Shown here in pieces: positions 23,691-31,880 of a stretch of DNA of 35,400 bases. The stretch's first letter is position 1, and each line of letters starts with the position of its first letter. A program made the translations under genes and the position numbers. The notes beneath the pieces were generated by a model. It saw nothing but the letters and a program-made list of their open reading frames with translations. It was not told the DNA's origin and did not search any database. Where the stretch lies: the NCBI GenBank assembly GCA_024275365.1, contig JAJRZG010000255.1, forward strand, positions 1 through 35,400, in the 5' to 3' direction. Source of the DNA: Planctomycetota bacterium (GTDB taxonomy: Bacteria > Planctomycetota > Phycisphaerae > Phycisphaerales > UBA1924).

Positions 23691-24719
23691 TCATGATGCG
23701 TACCCGTTGGGGTGTTCGCTGAACCAGTGCCATGCGGTTGCGACAGCCTCGTCGAGGTTGGTGTATTTCGCTGACCAGCCAAGCTCAGCCTTGATCTTGG
23801 CGGGGTTGGCAAAGAGCTCGGGTGGGTCCCCCGGCCTGCGGTCGCCCTTGCGGACCTCGAAATCTTTCCCAGACACGCGGCGGACGCTCTCGATTACCTC
23901 GCGCACGGAGTATCCATTCCCGATGCCGAGGTTGTAGGCTCTTGATTGGCCGGGCTTGAGGTAACGCATGACCGCGACATGCGCATCAATCAGGTCATCG
24001 ACATGGACATAGTCGCGGATGCAGGTGCCATCGGGTGTGGGGTAGTCCTCACCAAAGATCGTGATGGCGTCTCGCTGGCCCAGGGCAGCCTGAATGATGA
24101 CGGGGATGAGGTGGGTCTCGGGGTCGTGGTCTTCGCCGATGAGCCCGTCAGGGTCAGACCCCGCGACATTGAAATATCGCAGGGCGGCAAAGCCGAAGTC
24201 CCTGCCCTCTTTGGCAGCAGCAGCGCAGGCATCACGGAGCATGTGCTCGACATGGAGTTTGCTCATGCCATAGGGGTTGATGGGGGCTTGGGGGCAGGAC
24301 TCGGGGATGGGGATGAACTCGGGGGTCGGCTCGCCATAGGTCGCGCAGGTTGAAGAGAAGATGAACCGGCTGACCCCGGCTTCGAGTGCTTCCTCGATGA
24401 GGGTGAGTGCTGAGGCCGTGTTGTTGCGGTAGTACCGTAACGGCTGCTCGACGCTTTCCCCGACCTGGGCGAGGGCTGCAAAGTGCATGATCGAGTCGAT
24501 CTTGTGGTCTCGCAGGGTTGCCCGGACCTGCTCGCGGTCGCCGATGTCTGCCTTGACAAACGAGAGGCGGCCGTCGGCGATGGTCTTGAGGGCTTCGATT
24601 GCCTCGAGATGCCCGACGGAGAGGTTGTCGAGTGCGACGACGGTTTCTCCCTCTGCCAGGAGGCGTCTGACCGCGTGAGATCCGATGTAGCCTGCGCCGC
24701 CTGTCACGAGGAAAGTCAT
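23691..24719 (-). CDS. galE: UDP-glucose 4-epimerase
   Basis: 342 residues from the ATG at 24719, with AAAGGAG five bases upstream. A longer frame adds nine residues but has no ribosome site. It is a short-chain dehydrogenase that interconverts UDP-glucose and UDP-galactose. NAD-binding VTGGAGYIGSHAV is at the start. Then come LDNLSVGHLEAI, FVKADIGD, IMHFAALAQVGESV, the Ser-Tyr-Lys triad (SSTCATYGEP and YGMSKLHVEHML), RYFNVAGSDPDGLIGEDHDPETHL and the specific CIRDYVHVDDL. All match GalE closely. It supplies sugar nucleotides for envelope glycans, and the glycosyltransferase 4.5 kb downstream could be a user. Confidence 0.95.
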   Translation of the reverse strand: MTFLVTGGAGYIGSHAVRRLLAEGETVVALDNLSVGHLEAIEALKTIADGRLSFVKADIGDREQVRATLRDHKIDSIMHFAALAQVGESVEQPLRYYRNNTASALTLIEEALEAGVSRFIFSSTCATYGEPTPEFIPIPESCPQAPINPYGMSKLHVEHMLRDACAAAAKEGRDFGFAALRYFNVAGSDPDGLIGEDHDPETHLIPVIIQAALGQRDAITIFGEDYPTPDGTCIRDYVHVDDLIDAHVAVMRYLKPGQSRAYNLGIGNGYSVREVIESVRRVSGKDFEVRKGDRRPGDPPELFANPAKIKAELGWSAKYTNLDEAVATAWHWFSEHPNGYAS

Positions 24720-24760
24720 TGGTGCTCCTTTGTGTCCCCGCATCATAGAGGTTTCTGCGG

Positions 24761-24850
24761 AGCGAGCCGGGCTCTGTGCGCCCGGTTTCTGTGTCTCTCC
24801 GAAGTCTCCGGGAATATGGGGAAACCGGACCCACAGGGTCCGGCTCGCGT
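24761..24850. repeat. Family-D inverted pair (90 bp) between dxr and galE
   Basis: The left unit begins AGCGAGCCGG and ends CCCGGTTT. The right unit is its inverted relative (AAACCGG, then CCGGCTCGC). The same layout recurs at 29927-30031. The galE ribosome site lies just outside it. Confidence 0.85.
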
Positions 24851-24854
24851 TGGG

Positions 24855-26180
24855 TCAGAGTGACGACCTTGCAAACTCTCGGGCGGTTGCATCGAGCGTT
24901 AGGACCTCTTCGAGCGTTTCGGGCATTCGTGGGACCGGCTTCCAGCCGGTGCGTGCGCGTTCCTGTTTCGATGTGGTCTGCTTGGAGCCTAAACTCAATC
25001 GATGCGCACCGCCTGGAAGGCGGTCCCACGGGGTGTCTCCTACTGGGATATTTCGGAGCGCGGCTTCCACAATCTCGACGATCCGCCCGAAGGGGATCGT
25101 GCGGTCAAGGAATGCCTGCACCGCGACCTCGTTGGCTGCATTAAAGACCGTGCCCGCTCCGCCGCCACGACGGATGACCTCATAGGCAAGCCCGATTGCG
25201 GGGAACCGCTCCGGGTCGGGCTCGGTAAAGTCGAGGCTGGTGAGTGTGCGCCAGTCAAGCTGCGCAGCACACCCGGGCAGGCGCATCGGCCAGGTGAGGG
25301 CGAGCTGGATGGGGCTCCGCATGTCGGGGGTCGAGAGCTGGGCGATGCTTGAGCCGTCAGCAAGCTCGGCGATGGCGTGAACGATCGACTGCGGGTGGAT
25401 CAGCACGCCCAAATGATCGGCATCAAGTTCAAAGAGCCAGCGGGCCTCGATGAGTTCGAGCCCCTTGTTGACCATCGTCGCCGAGTCGATGGTGTTCTTT
25501 TTCCCCATGCTCCAGGTTGGGTGGGCGAGGGCTTCTTCGACGGTTGCGGTGCGCATCGTGTCGATGGGCGTGGTGCGGAAGGGGCCACCAGATGCAGTCA
25601 GGATCGCCCGGGTGAGGATCGGAGGCACAACACACGGGGGCACAAGATGCTCGCCCCGTGGGCAGAGGCCCTGGAGGCATTGCCACAAGCCGGAGTGCTC
25701 GCTGTCGATGGGGAGCAGCCTGCTGCCAGCCCGGCGGGCGAGGGGGACAACCAGATGCCCGGCTGCGACGAGTGTTTCTTTGTTGGCAAGGGCAATATCA
25801 ATGCCCAGCTCGGCAGCAGCCAGGGTCGCGGGCAGGCCGGCAGCCCCGACCATCGCCGCGACAACCAGGTCGGGGCGGGTCTCGCGGACGAGCTGCTCGG
25901 GGGCATCGCGGCCTTGAAAGCTGCGGGCGGGGATGTCGAGTGCCGTGTCGGGGTTTGCCAGCGCAACGAAAGGGACGCTGAAACGGTGGGCCTGCTCAGT
26001 AAGAAGCTCAGCACGCGTCCCGGCAGCAAGGCCGACCACCTCGAACCGCTGACGCGATTGGCCCGCATCGGCAAGGGCGTTGAGGTGGGCGATGGTCTCG
26101 AGGGTCTGGGTACCAATCGAACCAGTCGAACCAAGCACCACGACCCGGCGATGGATGATGTGTGAATCTGGGAGACTCAT
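24855..26180 (-). CDS. dxr: 1-deoxy-D-xylulose 5-phosphate reductoisomerase with repeat-encoded insert
   Basis: 441 residues from the ATG at 26180. The frame is open far upstream only because of repeat DNA. Dxr makes 2-C-methyl-D-erythritol 4-phosphate, the first committed step of the MEP isoprenoid path. NADPH-binding GSTGSIGTQTLETI is followed by ALANKETLVAAG, LPIDSEHSGLWQCL, ASGGPFR, the very typical HPTWSMGKKNTIDSATMVNK, HPQSIVHA and FNAANEVAVQAFL. Near the end, 34 or so residues (PWDRLPGG through GWKPVPR) are encoded by a 101-bp family-C inverted pair. They sit between NIPVGDT and MPETLEEVLTLDA, where other Dxr proteins have a short turn. A smaller insert (around CPRGEHLVPPCVVPP) also seems unusual. 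Confidence 0.94.
   Translation of the reverse strand: MSLPDSHIIHRRVVVLGSTGSIGTQTLETIAHLNALADAGQSRQRFEVVGLAAGTRAELLTEQAHRFSVPFVALANPDTALDIPARSFQGRDAPEQLVRETRPDLVVAAMVGAAGLPATLAAAELGIDIALANKETLVAAGHLVVPLARRAGSRLLPIDSEHSGLWQCLQGLCPRGEHLVPPCVVPPILTRAILTASGGPFRTTPIDTMRTATVEEALAHPTWSMGKKNTIDSATMVNKGLELIEARWLFELDADHLGVLIHPQSIVHAIAELADGSSIAQLSTPDMRSPIQLALTWPMRLPGCAAQLDWRTLTSLDFTEPDPERFPAIGLAYEVIRRGGGAGTVFNAANEVAVQAFLDRTIPFGRIVEIVEAALRNIPVGDTPWDRLPGGAHRLSLGSKQTTSKQERARTGWKPVPRMPETLEEVLTLDATAREFARSSL
24929..25029. repeat. Family-C inverted pair (101 bp) inside dxr
   Basis: The left copy is GGGACCGGCTTCCAGCCGGT (24931-24950). The right copy, with variant arms, is ACCGCCTGGAAGGCGGTCCC (25008-25027). About 57 bases separate them. 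The whole pair is read through in the dxr frame. Confidence 0.9.
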
Positions 26181-26231
26181 GGCTGCATTGTTGTCCTGGT
26201 TCCGCAGTGGAGCGGGCGGCCCACTCGTCCG

Positions 26232-26413
26232 ATCCAGTGGGGTGGGCGTCTCGCCCGCCCGATCCCCCCCCGCCCTGCGGAGGGGGTGGTTGCGCAGCAA
26301 CCGGGGGAGGTGCGAGACGCTCAAAGACCAGTCCCGGTCGGCTCGACTCCTCAGACACACCTCCCCTGACCATCGCTTCGCTTGGCCACCCCCTCCGCAG
26401 GGCAGAGGGGGAT
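26232..26413. repeat. Family-F unit plus family-E inverted pair between two genes
   Basis: Family F lies at 26236-26265 (hairpin GGGCGTCTCGCCCGCCC). It is followed directly by E4 (26264-26314), and E5 (26357-26413) is inverted. E4 has the second hairpin GGTTGCGCAGCAACC, unlike the GCGAAGC type in E5. The outer GATC end of E5 overlaps the stop codon of the upstream sulfotransferase-like gene. Confidence 0.9.
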
Positions 26414-27204
26414 CACGCCTGCGCATACCCAAGCAGTCGGCAGGTCTGGGCGTAGTCGTCGCTGGCCTCGAAGAACTCGCGGGTGGTGGGGTCGAGCGTG
26501 CGTCGGGCAGCCGGTCTGATTTCGCCGATGGCTTTGGCAAGTGTTGCCTCGTCGCCGGTGGTGTTAGCATAAGTTCGGTAGCGATCATGCCAGGTCGGGT
26601 CATACACAACACCCAGCCCTTCGCAGAGGCTGGCAAGCTCGGCATCGGGGTCGAGTGTGAAGTCTTCATACCGGACGAACCCGACATCTGTGGCAAGCTC
26701 GGCAAAGGCCCGGCAGCCACGGAGGTAGACCGCGGGATCGACCCTGCCCCGAAGCATGTCGAGCCGTTGCTGGCTGACCCACTGGTCGGCGGGGTGGCGG
26801 ACTGTGGCGAATCGAGAGATCGCAAATCGCGAGCCCAGCAGCTGCGACGATCGGCTGGTGAAGCCGGGCTCTGTGAAGGGTGTGCCGAGGAAGTCCAGGT
26901 GCGACCAATCGCGGATGAGGAGGGCTTTGCCCGTGTCGCGTGCGCGCTTGGCGAGCAGGAGCATGAGTTCGTCATATCGGCCCCGCCCGCTGCGCCATGT
27001 GGATATCTCAGCGGGCTTGAGCAAGCCGTGCCACCGCATCGCCTGCTCGGCTGGGTCGATCATGCGGACACCCAGCGGGTGGACCTCGCTGAGCAGCGCG
27101 ACACCTTCCATACACCCGAGGCACCGGCTGATGAGCGTGCCGCCGGAGCGGGCGAGGTTGAGCCAGAGGGCCAGGTGGGGTGGGGTTGGGGGTGAGGGAG
27201 GCAT
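26413..27204 (-). CDS. Sulfotransferase-like protein
   Basis: 263 residues. The N-terminal NLARSGGTLISRCL at about 16-29 matches the P-loop-like 5'-phosphosulfate site of sulfotransferases. The later TVRHPADQWVSQQRLDMLRG matches the 3'-phosphate site, followed by FVRYEDFTLDPDAEL as in the family. No histidine-rich or membrane part is visible. The substrate is not known. The stop codon TGA (26413-26415) is formed with the GATC end of a family-E repeat. The gene is the most upstream of the minus-strand series and is divergent from the cytochrome gene. Confidence 0.75.
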   Translation of the reverse strand: MPPSPPTPPHLALWLNLARSGGTLISRCLGCMEGVALLSEVHPLGVRMIDPAEQAMRWHGLLKPAEISTWRSGRGRYDELMLLLAKRARDTGKALLIRDWSHLDFLGTPFTEPGFTSRSSQLLGSRFAISRFATVRHPADQWVSQQRLDMLRGRVDPAVYLRGCRAFAELATDVGFVRYEDFTLDPDAELASLCEGLGVVYDPTWHDRYRTYANTTGDEATLAKAIGEIRPAARRTLDPTTREFFEASDDYAQTCRLLGYAQA

Positions 27205-27599
27205 GAAGGAGAGCGTAGGAGAAACAGGTCATGGGTGCCTCGGTCTGGCCGGAGGGTTGAAATACGGATTTCATAAAGAATCCGTGCTCCTGGGTACTTC
27301 GCTCCTCCGGAGCGATTCTACTTTTCTCCTCATCTGCTGGACGAGTTTGTTGTGGGATTCGTATTTTCCTTTGAGCCCTGGCTCATTGCTTTGAGCCTTG
27401 GCTCTTTGCCTTGAGCCCTGGAAGGGTTCCGGTTCATAGCCCCATTCGGGGCTTGGGGCACGGGCTCTCTTCGGACAGCACCTAGGGCTTGGAGGACGGG
27501 CTCTCCACGGGCTGCGCTCGGGGCTATGGACCTGTGCCCCACATCTGGAGCTGTCTCTGGCTAGCACCAGCGAGAAGAGAGGCAGATAGACTCCACGCC
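27205..27599. other. Gene-free region with hairpins and three 20-bp direct repeats
   Basis: This stretch separates the divergent sulfotransferase and cytochrome genes. Hairpins: ACGGATT/AATCCGT at about 27263-27285, and CGCTCCTCCGGAGCG at about 27300-27314. Three direct 20-bp units beginning TTGAGCCCTGGCTC lie at 27371, 27391 and 27411. An inverted pair (CATAGCCCC near 27435, GGGGCTATG near 27520) follows. No convincing promoter is seen. Long minus-strand frames here look like shadows of repeats. Confidence 0.6.
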
Positions 27600-28784
27600 A
27601 TGCACCGCTTGCAACAACACACACCCTGTCTGGCCTTGGTCGCAACCGCGACGATCTTGTTGCTGTCCGGCTGCTGGCGGGAGGATGTCTCGCATACCGA
27701 TACGACATCTTCGACCCAGGAATCGACCTACCTCGGCCGCGATGCCTGCCTTGCCTGCCATCAGGCAGAGTTTGATGCCCACGCCGGCTCACACCACGAC
27801 CTTGCCATGCAGCCGGCAACCGCTGAAACCGTGCTCGGGGACTTTGACAACGCCGAGTTTGTGTACTTCGGCGTCGTGAGTCGTTTCTTCACACGCGACG
27901 GCAACTTCTATATCAAAACCGACAGCCCCGATGGAGGGCTGCGGGAGTACAGGGTCGAGTACACCTTTGGTGTCGATCCACTTCAGCAATACCTCGTCGC
28001 GCTCCCGGGTGGGCGGCTTCAGGCGCTGCCTCTGTGCTGGGACACGCGACCCAGAGCCGAGGGCGGGCAGCGGTGGTTCCACCTCTACCCTGATGAAGCA
28101 ATCCTGCCCGGGGATGAGCTGCACTGGACCGGGCGGAACCAGAACTGGAACTTCTCGTGCGCCGAGTGTCACTCGACGAACCTGCACAAGGGCTACGACC
28201 TGAGCACAGATACCTTCCACACCACCTGGTCCGAGGTCGATGTTTCGTGCGAGGCGTGCCACGGCCCGGGGTCGGGGCATGTCGCGTGGGCTGAGGAAGC
28301 GGGCGAGGGTGCAAATAAAGCCGATGCGCTGGACGCAGGGCTTGTCATCAACCTTCCGGATGAGGATGGGGGCAAGTGGAGATTTTTGCCGGGTGCCCCT
28401 ACAGCGGTCCGCAGCACGCCCCGAAGTGTGCGCACTGAAGTCGAGATGTGCGCTCGATGCCACTCCCTGCGGGCAGCCCTGACCGATGAGTATCAGCACG
28501 GGGCTCCGATTCTTGATTCTCACAGGGTGTCCCTGTTGACTGCGCCCGAATATTTCCCCGATGGGCAGGTGCTTGAAGAGGACTATGTCTATGGCTCGTT
28601 CCTCCAGAGCCGAATGTATGCTGCGGGGGTGACCTGCACAGACTGCCACGACCCGCACACCGCGCAGCTGCGGGCGACGGGTGATGCGCTGTGCTTCCAG
28701 TGTCACCAGCCGACGGTCTTTGGTGTCGAATCACACAGCCGCCATCCGTCGGCGGGTGGGGTCGATTCTGCGGGTAGGTCTTAG
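27600..28784 (+). CDS. Multihaem cytochrome c lipoprotein, N-terminal part, ends at an in-frame TAG
   Basis: 394 residues from the ATG at 27600. A lipoprotein signal is seen (LALVATATILLLSGC, with Cys as the lipidation site). Six CxxCH haem sites follow: CLACH, CAECH, CEACH, CARCH, CTDCH and CFQCH, with the distal-type His spread between them. The order and the segment WFHLYPDEAILPGDELHWTG fit the planctomycete family of cytochrome c554-like proteins fused to TPR repeats. These are thought to move electrons in the periplasm. The frame stops at TAG 28782-28784, but two more haem sites and the whole TPR part continue in the same frame. The true gene is therefore probably 27600-29906 (about 768 residues). 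Confidence 0.88.
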   Translation: MHRLQQHTPCLALVATATILLLSGCWREDVSHTDTTSSTQESTYLGRDACLACHQAEFDAHAGSHHDLAMQPATAETVLGDFDNAEFVYFGVVSRFFTRDGNFYIKTDSPDGGLREYRVEYTFGVDPLQQYLVALPGGRLQALPLCWDTRPRAEGGQRWFHLYPDEAILPGDELHWTGRNQNWNFSCAECHSTNLHKGYDLSTDTFHTTWSEVDVSCEACHGPGSGHVAWAEEAGEGANKADALDAGLVINLPDEDGGKWRFLPGAPTAVRSTPRSVRTEVEMCARCHSLRAALTDEYQHGAPILDSHRVSLLTAPEYFPDGQVLEEDYVYGSFLQSRMYAAGVTCTDCHDPHTAQLRATGDALCFQCHQPTVFGVESHSRHPSAGGVDSAGRS

Positions 28785-28805
28785 GTAAGTTGCGTTGAGT
28801 GCCAC

Positions 28806-29906
28806 ATGCCCGTGCGCACCTTTATGGTCGTGGATGATCGGCACGACCACAGCTTCCGCGTGCCTCGGCCTGATCTATCTGCTGCGCTTGGGACTCCCAA
28901 TGCGTGCAATGCCTGCCACGATGACCAGAGCCCCGAGTGGAGCGCGGGGCATATTGCCGAGTGGTTTGGAGAGGGTCGTCGGCAGGAGTGGCGCTTTGGC
29001 GAGGCGTTGCACGCGGGGCGCAACGGGCAGCCGGGGGCGGTTGATCTGCTTGCGAGGCTTGCCAGCGACCCCGACCAGCCGGCGATCGCGCGGGCGACGG
29101 GGCTTTCCCTCTTTGCCCGGTATCCGGGGCAAGAACTGGTGGAGGCGGTGCGTGCGGGGGTTGCTGATACTGACCCGCTGGTGCGGCTGGGGGCTCTGGC
29201 GGCTCTGGGTGGTGTTGCGCCCCCAGAGCGTGTGCCACTAGCGGGTGCTCTGCTGCATGACCCGGTGCTCGCGGTACGGGCAGAGGCGGTGAGGGTGCTT
29301 GCGCTTTCGATGAGCGAGGCAGCGTCGCCCGTCGTGCAGCGTGCGTTCGAGGCGGCGATGGAGGACTTTATCGCTACGCAACTCGCAACCGCTGAGCGAC
29401 CAGAGTCTCACATCAACCTCGCGGTGGTGTATACCGATCTGGCTCGGCTTGAGGACGCTGAGCGCGAGTACCGCACAGCACTGGGGCTCGACCCGGCAAA
29501 CATCGCGGCTGCGGTCAACTTTGCCGACCTGCGCCGGATGCAGGGACGAGATGAAGAGGGGGAACAGATACTCCGGGAGGTGCTCAAGCAAACACCCCGA
29601 AGCGCGGCTGCCCGGCATGCGCTCGGGCTCACGCTCATCCGGCTGGGGCAGCGGGAGGAGGCCCTGGCTGAGCTTTCGCGGGCGGCAGAGTGGGCACCCG
29701 AGGTCGCCCGGCATGGGTATGTCTATGCGGTGGCGCTCGACTCGATGGGGCAGCCTGGACGGGCGCTCAGGGTGATGCGGGGTGCCCACGAGACGCACCC
29801 TTACGACCGGGACATCCTCGAAGCGTTGGTGGGGATGTGTCGGCAGCGGGGACTAGACGAGGAGGCTGCCCGGTATGCCCGGAAGCTCGAATCGCTGACG
29901 CAATAA
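28806..29906 (+). CDS. C-terminal part of the multihaem cytochrome: haem site, HEAT-like and TPR repeats
   Basis: 366 residues from the first ATG, but the frame is open from just after the TAG at 28784. It is the same frame as the upstream part, and the seventh haem site (CVECH) lies before this ATG. So this is most likely not a separate gene. It has the eighth haem site CNACHDD, then HEAT-like repeats (PLVRLGALAALGG and DPVLAVRAEAVRVLAL) and TPR repeats (INLAVVYTDLARLEDAEREY, HALGLTLIRLGQREEALAEL). The ATG lacks a ribosome site. It ends just before a family-D repeat pair. Confidence 0.75.
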   Translation: MPVRTFMVVDDRHDHSFRVPRPDLSAALGTPNACNACHDDQSPEWSAGHIAEWFGEGRRQEWRFGEALHAGRNGQPGAVDLLARLASDPDQPAIARATGLSLFARYPGQELVEAVRAGVADTDPLVRLGALAALGGVAPPERVPLAGALLHDPVLAVRAEAVRVLALSMSEAASPVVQRAFEAAMEDFIATQLATAERPESHINLAVVYTDLARLEDAEREYRTALGLDPANIAAAVNFADLRRMQGRDEEGEQILREVLKQTPRSAAARHALGLTLIRLGQREEALAELSRAAEWAPEVARHGYVYAVALDSMGQPGRALRVMRGAHETHPYDRDILEALVGMCRQRGLDEEAARYARKLESLTQ

Positions 29907-29926
29907 GCGGGTTATCGACTTCCCCC

Positions 29927-30031
29927 GCGAGCCGGCCCCTGTGGGGCCGGTGGGTGTGCGTGCATGCGCAGAGGTGTCGCACTTGCGGGCGCATCCAGAA
30001 AGAGACTCGGCCCCACAGGGGCCGGCTCGCT
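29927..30031. repeat. Family-D inverted pair (105 bp) between cytochrome and DUF1080 gene
   Basis: The left unit is GCGAGCCGGCCCC, then GGGGCCGG. The right unit is the inverse, ending GGCCGGCTCGCT. Both have CCCCTGTGGGG-type hairpin centres. This is the same design as 24761-24850. Confidence 0.88.
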
Positions 30032-30066
30032 ACACTGCGCGTGTACCTTGCACGGAGACTTTACCT

Positions 30067-30876
30067 ATGCGTCAAACACACCACCCGATCGCTGTTGTTG
30101 TACTCGCTTCTCTCTCCAGCGTCGTCATGGCGCAGGGCGTTGGCTATACCGACACGCCGAAGCTGCCCGGGCAGGAATGGAAAGTCCACGACAAGGACCG
30201 CCCCAACCCGCCGGTGATCGATCCCGGCCCGGCAGCCTCCGAGCCCGCGCCGCCGCCGAGTGATGCCATTGTGCTCTTTGATGGCACCAACACCGATGCC
30301 TGGCAACACGCAGGCGGACGCGATGCAGAGTGGATCGTCAAAGACGACGGCTCGATGCAGGTCAAGGCGGGGAGTGGCGACCTCCTCACCCGACAAAGTT
30401 TCGGTGATTGCCAACTGCACATCGAATGGGCAACACCAACAACAGTGATCGGCGAGAGTCAGGGACGGGGTAACTCGGGGGTGTTCTTCTTCGGCATGTA
30501 CGAAATTCAGATCCTTGATTCGTATGACAACACCACTTACGCTGACGGGCAGGCGGCGGCTCTCTATGGGCAGTACCCGCCCGAGGTGAACGCCTGCCGA
30601 GCGCCGGGCGAGTGGCAGACCTACGACATCATCTTCGAGGCGCCGCGGTTTGACAGCAAGGGCAACCTGGAGAAGCCCGCCTTTGTGACAGTGATCCACA
30701 ACGGTGTCGTTGTGCATAACCGCCGGGAGTTTCTCGGCAGGACCGCGCACCGCGCGCTGCCCAGCTATGCACCGCACAAGGCGAAAGGCCCGATCAAACT
30801 CCAAGACCACGGCAACCCGATGCGGTTCCGGAATATCTGGGTAAGGCCACTGGTATCCACACCAGAGAATACCTGA
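30067..30876 (+). CDS. Exported DUF1080 (3-keto-disaccharide hydrolase type) protein
   Basis: 269 residues from the ATG at 30067, with GGAGA upstream. Signal peptide: IAVVVLASLSSVVMA, then QGVGYTD. The DUF1080 fold, a concanavalin-like jelly roll, begins IVLFDGTNTDAWQH. The family hallmarks are LHIEWATP, GRGNSGVFFFGMYEIQILDSY, GQYPPEVNACRAPGEWQTYDI and the final PIKLQDHGNPMRFRNIWV. Members with this domain cut 3-keto-sugars made by oxidation of disaccharides, or bind glycans. A Pro-rich linker (PAASEPAPPPSD) joins the signal peptide to the domain. Very many copies are usual in planctomycetes. Confidence 0.9.
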   Translation: MRQTHHPIAVVVLASLSSVVMAQGVGYTDTPKLPGQEWKVHDKDRPNPPVIDPGPAASEPAPPPSDAIVLFDGTNTDAWQHAGGRDAEWIVKDDGSMQVKAGSGDLLTRQSFGDCQLHIEWATPTTVIGESQGRGNSGVFFFGMYEIQILDSYDNTTYADGQAAALYGQYPPEVNACRAPGEWQTYDIIFEAPRFDSKGNLEKPAFVTVIHNGVVVHNRREFLGRTAHRALPSYAPHKAKGPIKLQDHGNPMRFRNIWVRPLVSTPENT

Positions 30877-30933
30877 GAACACTCGCGGTGATGCAAAAAA
30901 TATCTTTATCCTGCCAGAGTGGCAGAACTTGTG

Positions 30934-30949
30934 TGGCATGGTTTGTGCA
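30934..30949 (+). promoter_or_regulatory. Candidate sigma-54 promoter (-24/-12)
   Basis: TGGCATGGTTTGTGCA has GG and GC at the spacing of the sigma-54 consensus (TGGCACG, four bases, TTGCA) and differs at two of the defined positions. It lies about 85 bases before the 79-codon acidic gene. An upstream TGCCA-GAG-TGGCA inverted repeat (30912-30924) could bind a regulator. The sigma factor itself is not in the window. Confidence 0.35.
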
Positions 30950-31033
30950 TCGTGACTTTCGTGCGCCGGTATCGCTGAAAGAGTGAAACCTCAGCGGCTC
31001 GGATACGAATGAGAGTGTGACAAGGATACTGCC

Positions 31034-31273
31034 ATGCGGAACGACGACGACTTTACTATTGACCCCATGCGACTGATCGACGCTGCCGATGCGGTCGGGG
31101 TTGCGCTTGCCGAGGTCGCTGACGCATCGACAGGGCGATGCCCGTATCCGCCTGCCATGCTCGAGATGGACGAGCACCCTGAGTGTCTCGATGAGTTCAC
31201 CAGTGAAGAGCTCGAAGAGGCGACTGCCTTTCTCTGCCGACTGGGGTTCCTGGTGCGCCGGCCCGACCGATAA
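31034..31273 (+). CDS. Small acidic hypothetical protein
   Basis: 79 residues. The ATG is preceded by AAGGA about nine bases upstream. It is acidic (MRNDDDFTIDPMRLIDAADA, then DEHPECLDEFTSEELEEA), with predicted helices and no signal peptide. It has two Cys and a final basic end (LVRRPDR). No family is recognised. It lies downstream of a sigma-54-like promoter and 80 bases before the SnoaL-like gene, so the two may be cotranscribed. Confidence 0.55.
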   Translation: MRNDDDFTIDPMRLIDAADAVGVALAEVADASTGRCPYPPAMLEMDEHPECLDEFTSEELEEATAFLCRLGFLVRRPDR

Positions 31274-31353
31274 CTGCTGCCCGTGCTGCCACCTTGCGTG
31301 ATATGCTCTCCTGACACCCGCGGGCGCCTGCTCGCCAAGTTAGGGGGTGCATT

Positions 31354-31857
31354 GTGCGCGCACGCTTTTTCCTTGCTGTCTGTCTGTTGGGTTCGTTTGC
31401 TGTCTTGGTGCTTGCGGGTGCTGGGGGTGCTGGGGGTGCATCCATGACCAGCCTCTCCCGCGGCGGCTCGATCTCTGAGGTGCTTGACGACTTTCATGAT
31501 GCTGCAGCCCATGCCGATGAGGCCCGGTACTTTGGTCACTTTGCCCAGGACGCGGTGTTTTTGGGGACAGACCCGACCGAGCGGTGGACCCTTGCGGAGT
31601 TTCGCGTATGGGCCAAGCCATACTTTGCGCGCGACGAGGCGTGGACCTATCGCGCGGTCGAACGCCACATCGAGATCGCCCCGGGCGGCAAGGTCGGGTG
31701 GTTTGATGAAGTTGTCCGCAACAAGTCCTATGGCGATCTGCGGGGCACGGGGGTCGTGCTGCAAGTCGAGGGCGAGTGGAAGATCGCGCAGTACAGCCTG
31801 ACCTTTATGGTGCCCAATGAGGATGCCGGTGCGGTGCTCAAGATCATCAATGACTAA
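31354..31857 (+). CDS. Exported SnoaL/NTF2-like protein
   Basis: 167 residues from a GTG at 31354, with AGGGGG just upstream. The N-terminus is a signal peptide or anchor (FFLAVCLLGSFAVLVLAGAGG). The rest fits the SnoaL_3/DUF4440 cone fold: helix (ISEVLDDFHDAAAHADEARYF), then HFAQDAVFLGTDPTERWTLAEFR, AYWAK-like segment (WAKPYFARD), and strands (VGWFDEVVRNKSYGDLRGTGVVLQVEGEWKI, in parts). Such proteins are often small-molecule-binding or enzymes of varied type. No specific substrate can be given. Confidence 0.8.
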   Translation: MRARFFLAVCLLGSFAVLVLAGAGGAGGASMTSLSRGGSISEVLDDFHDAAAHADEARYFGHFAQDAVFLGTDPTERWTLAEFRVWAKPYFARDEAWTYRAVERHIEIAPGGKVGWFDEVVRNKSYGDLRGTGVVLQVEGEWKIAQYSLTFMVPNEDAGAVLKIIND

Positions 31858-31880
31858 GAGTAACGAGGGGCTCGATTGTG

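Noticed and set aside
23691-23733. Hydrolase start at ATG 23733
   Set aside because: It lies inside the galE coding end, and 100 codons of repeat DNA would precede the signal peptide.
27271-27819. 182-codon minus-strand frame before the cytochrome
   Set aside because: Arises from the repeat-rich intergenic region and the antisense of the cytochrome signal peptide.
15787-28784. Altered genetic code (stop codons read as sense)
   Set aside because: TAA, TAG and TGA all end intact genes in the window, so point mutations, read errors or local readthrough are more likely.
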